Of a DNA stretch of 64,000 nucleotides, positions 60,844-64,000 are shown in pieces (the stretch's first letter is position 1; the number at the start of each line of letters is the position of its first letter). Source of the stretch: Gemmatimonadota bacterium (GTDB lineage: Bacteria; Latescibacterota; UBA2968); contig PBWH01000026.1 of assembly GCA_002727195.1 (NCBI GenBank), positions 113,804 through 177,803 of the forward strand, given 5' to 3'. The notes beneath the pieces are model-generated. The model had not been told where the DNA came from. It ran no database searches and saw only the letters and a program-made list of their open reading frames with translations. The position numbers and the translations under genes were made by a program.

Positions 60844-62020
60844 GTGTTCCGAGACAAGGCCTTGAGACGCCTCCCGACATCACTCATCCTCTGCCTGTCG
60901 ACGGCTGTCCACACGCAGTCTGCTCAGGGACTGATCAACGAGGAGGGTGAGACCAACACCGGATTCGGGAACACCTTCGCAGGGAACGTGAACACGATCT
61001 TCGGCGGCGTCGGGTCCGGCGACGGCCACGCGAAAGATGAAGGCTACGCGCTGGTCTACGAGACCCACGACGGACACTGGCACTTGATGGATGGGCTGTT
61101 AGACGAAGACGGTACAGCGGGTGACCGATTTGGATGGCGTGTCGCAATGGTAGGATCCACTGCTCTTGTTGTCCCTTTACAACGGCACGACGATGAAATG
61201 ACGCGCCACCAGATTACTCAGTCCAGGCTGCCAAGGACGCCCGCGCCTTCGCGATCGGGGCCATCCTGGCCTTTGGGCGAGATAAGGACGGCTGGGGCCG
61301 CCGCCAGATTATTCAGCCAGTAGAACGATGGAACCGGGGAGAATTCGGCTACTCGATTGCCGTATCGGGATAGAACCTTCTCTTAGGAAGCCCAATGTCT
61401 TCCCAACAGAACCAGCACTCCGGACCGGCCTATATCTTCACGCGCACAGCAGGCACGTGGCCCCAGGATCAGGTCCTCCTCCTTGGTGATGGTGCCCCGG
61501 CCGAGTATGGTTTCCCACACAGACGGCTTTCGGCTGGGCGGTCGACCTGGACGGTGACCTGGCCGTTATCGGGACGCCATACGGGGGTGGCCTCACCGGA
61601 GAATTCGCCAACCTTCAAGGTTCGGCCTATGTTTTTGAGAAAGACCCTGAAACCGGTCTCTTCCAACAGGCCCACCTGCTTAGTTACGAGGATCCCGTTC
61701 TCAGCGAGAAGTTCGGCAACACCATCGCCATTTCCGGTGACTGGATTCTCGTCGGGTCCGAAAGCGGTGTGCGAAAGGGCAATCCGGCATACCTCAGAGG
61801 GTTCCAACGGGACGAAACCGGCATCTGGTTGATGCGTCAGATTCTGGAGGCTTCAGACAGCCAGCAGCACGACGGTTTCGGGTAGAAAATCGAAATGGCA
61901 GACCATTGCGCACTCATCTCTACCCATCTGAAGGAGGGTGGTCCAGAAGATCCGGCCAGCACCAAGGGCGCGCGGTCCCGGGATATCGGTGCCATTCACG
62001 TTTTTGACATCAACGACTAA
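60844..62020 (+). pseudogene. FG-GAP/integrin-alpha-like repeat protein, several frameshifts
   Basis: Signal-like SLILCLSTAVHTQSAQ; GDRFGWRVAMVGSTALV; FGWAVDLDGDLAVIGTPYGG; SEKFGNTIAISGDWILVGSES in different frames. Confidence 0.65.
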
Positions 62021-62043
62021 CCGAAGAGAGAAGGAACGGCTCT

Positions 62044-63114
62044 ATGAATGCGGTACTGCCCCCTCTTACAACTGAGGATATCGAACAGTTTGTCCAGAAC
62101 GGATTCGTGATCAAGCGAAAGGTCCTGAACCCGGCGCTCTGCGCGGCCGCAAGAGATCGGCTCTGGGCGGGAAACACGTCGATCCAGCTGCGTCGGGACG
62201 ACCCCAGCACCTGGATCGGGCCCCTTCCCGAGTCGGATCAGGTCAGCACCCCTGATGGCCTGAACGATCGCACGGGTAATTGCGGCTGGAGGCTTCGTGA
62301 GCTCTCTGGCGACGAGGATCTGATTGATCTACTGCCCCGCCGCGTTTTCCCGTGGTTCGAACAGCTACTTGGGGAGGGCGAAGTCGTAGAGCCAGTCCCG
62401 ACCTCGACCGCTTCCGATCCGGATCCAAGAGGCACACGGCTTCGCGGCTGGCCGGTATGGGGTGGTAAGGAGTTGCGGGGCGCCTACTGTGTTCTACCGC
62501 AAGAGCGCCCCGACGATGCCCCATCACTTGCTGACTCAGCTCGTGCTGGCGCCCACATCGACCCGGAACCGATGCAGGTAGTCGTGAGCGGCTACATCGA
62601 AGATGTCCCTCAAGGTGGGGGAGGCATCGCGCTGTTCCCCGGAAGCCATCGCATGCTCTACGAGGCGGAACCGAGCTCGGCGGACATAGCACATTATTCC
62701 GTCCTACACCCGCCCCATCCCGAGAGCGGCGCCGCGGCATTCGTCCTCCCCCGCCCCGCCAGCCTCAAGGAAGCGCTCGAAAGCATCGAGCCCGTCGAAT
62801 TCCACGGTGAAGAGGGAGACGTCGTGCTCTGGCACGGTCGGATGTTCCACTCGGCCACGCCGAACTACAGCAATCCCCCACAGATCCGTCAGATGGTCCT
62901 GTATGACGCCTACAAGAAGTCCGTCTACGCGAGAGCCTATGAAGGTCGGTATGTGAAGGGGCCGAAACCGTCTCCGCCTCCGAACGTGCAAAAGAATTTC
63001 GGGCTGGAGACCAGTCCGGCTGCTCCCTCGCCTCAGCCACGTGCTGAGGGTCCGGGGTTATGGGCTGACTGGAGTGAGGTGGTTCGGGAGACAGCGGCGG
63101 CCCTCGAGGGTTGA
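62044..63114 (+). CDS. Phytanoyl-CoA dioxygenase (PhyH) family protein
   Basis: TTEDIEQFVQNGFVIKRKVLNPALCAAARDRLW, GAHIDPEPMQVVVSGYIEDVPQGGGGIALFPGSHR, EEGDVVLWHGRMFHSATPN, IRQMVLYDAY. Confidence 0.92.
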   Translation: MNAVLPPLTTEDIEQFVQNGFVIKRKVLNPALCAAARDRLWAGNTSIQLRRDDPSTWIGPLPESDQVSTPDGLNDRTGNCGWRLRELSGDEDLIDLLPRRVFPWFEQLLGEGEVVEPVPTSTASDPDPRGTRLRGWPVWGGKELRGAYCVLPQERPDDAPSLADSARAGAHIDPEPMQVVVSGYIEDVPQGGGGIALFPGSHRMLYEAEPSSADIAHYSVLHPPHPESGAAAFVLPRPASLKEALESIEPVEFHGEEGDVVLWHGRMFHSATPNYSNPPQIRQMVLYDAYKKSVYARAYEGRYVKGPKPSPPPNVQKNFGLETSPAAPSPQPRAEGPGLWADWSEVVRETAAALEG

Positions 63115-63210
63115 GGTAGAAAACCCACCAGCACGACGACGCGAAGAACGCCGGGGCGCGCATCACAAGGTCTGCGTGTCGGGTCAAGTGTCGTTCAAAA
63201 ACGGAACGCA

Positions 63211-63726
63211 ATGAACACGATTGAAGTCCTTATCCTCCACGGCTCGCCCGGATCGGGAAAAACGACGCAGGGCGGCGCAGTCGCAGAACAGCTGCGTCAG
63301 GCAAACCGACCGCACGCCGTGATCGACCTCGACGATATCGGGATCATTCACCCGCCTCAAGGTCGCGGGTTCTCCCACCAGAACCTGAAGTCCATCTGGC
63401 CGAACTACACGGTCATTCCCGATCTAAAGGTCATCATCCCGACGGTGATCGCCGATGCCGATGACTATCGTTCCCTGACAGGCGCGATGACCGCCGCGAA
63501 AATCATGATCTGCGAACTGACGGCTCCCGTTGACGTCCTGAAGGAACGCGTGACAGTGAGAGAGCCGAACGAATACTGGCAGGACCGGCTGCAGAACTGG
63601 GTGGACGTGTATCAGCAGCGCGATGAGAGCCAGAGCTTTGGCGACTTCAGTGTCTCGACAGACGGCCGATCCATCGAAGACACAGCAAAAGAAATCGTGG
63701 CGAAGGCAGGTTGGACACTCGCATAA
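63211..63726 (+). CDS. P-loop nucleotide kinase-like protein
   Basis: LILHGSPGSGKTTQGGAVAEQL Walker A; HAVIDLDDIG; ICELTAPVDVLKERVTVRE. Confidence 0.8.
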   Translation: MNTIEVLILHGSPGSGKTTQGGAVAEQLRQANRPHAVIDLDDIGIIHPPQGRGFSHQNLKSIWPNYTVIPDLKVIIPTVIADADDYRSLTGAMTAAKIMICELTAPVDVLKERVTVREPNEYWQDRLQNWVDVYQQRDESQSFGDFSVSTDGRSIEDTAKEIVAKAGWTLA

Positions 63727-64000
63727 GGACTGAGCGATGCCGAGCGAGAATCCCGGACCAGAGAACAACTACGTCCGCGCTATCATTTTCAATATCGACG
63801 TAACCCGTCAACTGGCAGCCCATGCTCTCAGGCGACGGTCTGGACATACACACTCCGGATGCGTGGTCCAGGGACGGAGATACCGTAATGTGAGATACAC
63901 CGAAAGGTGGCGGGGGCGGTTACCTCCCTACGGCCAGCGCTGACTGGTCCGACTTCGAGTTCACGGCAGGGGTAGCCCTGATAGCCGGCGGCTACCTGGA

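Noticed and set aside
1-64000. CRISPR array, tRNA/rRNA genes, prophage or transposase
   Set aside because: No regularly spaced direct repeats, no rRNA-like or clear tRNA cloverleaf sequence and no DDE/recombinase motifs were recognised by eye; a tRNAscan/Infernal run would be needed to exclude small RNAs.

Overview
64 kb of GC-rich bacterial DNA that looks like an accessory catabolic region. I found no rRNA, tRNA, CRISPR array, transposase or phage module. Intact genes are mostly catabolic: five mandelate-racemase/enolase-superfamily dehydratases, two sulfatases, Gfo/Idh/MocA oxidoreductases, a beta-propeller lactonase and an SMP-30 lactonase, RraA-like and DapA-like aldolases, an Ldh2/MDH2 dehydrogenase, an aldo/keto reductase, kelch proteins, a parallel beta-helix protein, a ceramidase-like protein and S9-type hydrolases. 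Other intact genes: trxB, a fused speD-speE, selO, purC, MOSC, SIMPL, pentapeptide-repeat and DUF72 proteins, a response regulator, and a double metallo-beta-lactamase protein. About 15 genes are broken by in-frame stops, frameshifts, truncations or deletion fusions; two of these are chimeras (Gfo/Idh+enolase, methyltransferase+LysE). The most interesting leads are: a response-regulator gene apparently split by a ~0.87 kb segment carrying tandem HTH-like microproteins; a tandem MBL protein whose two domains each lack a different metal ligand; a SpeD-SpeE fusion with a rewritten spermidine-synthase motif; a five-member enolase set with five different active-site signatures; and several families of short intergenic stem-loop and short-period repeats. 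All calls come from reading motifs by eye; no database search was run.
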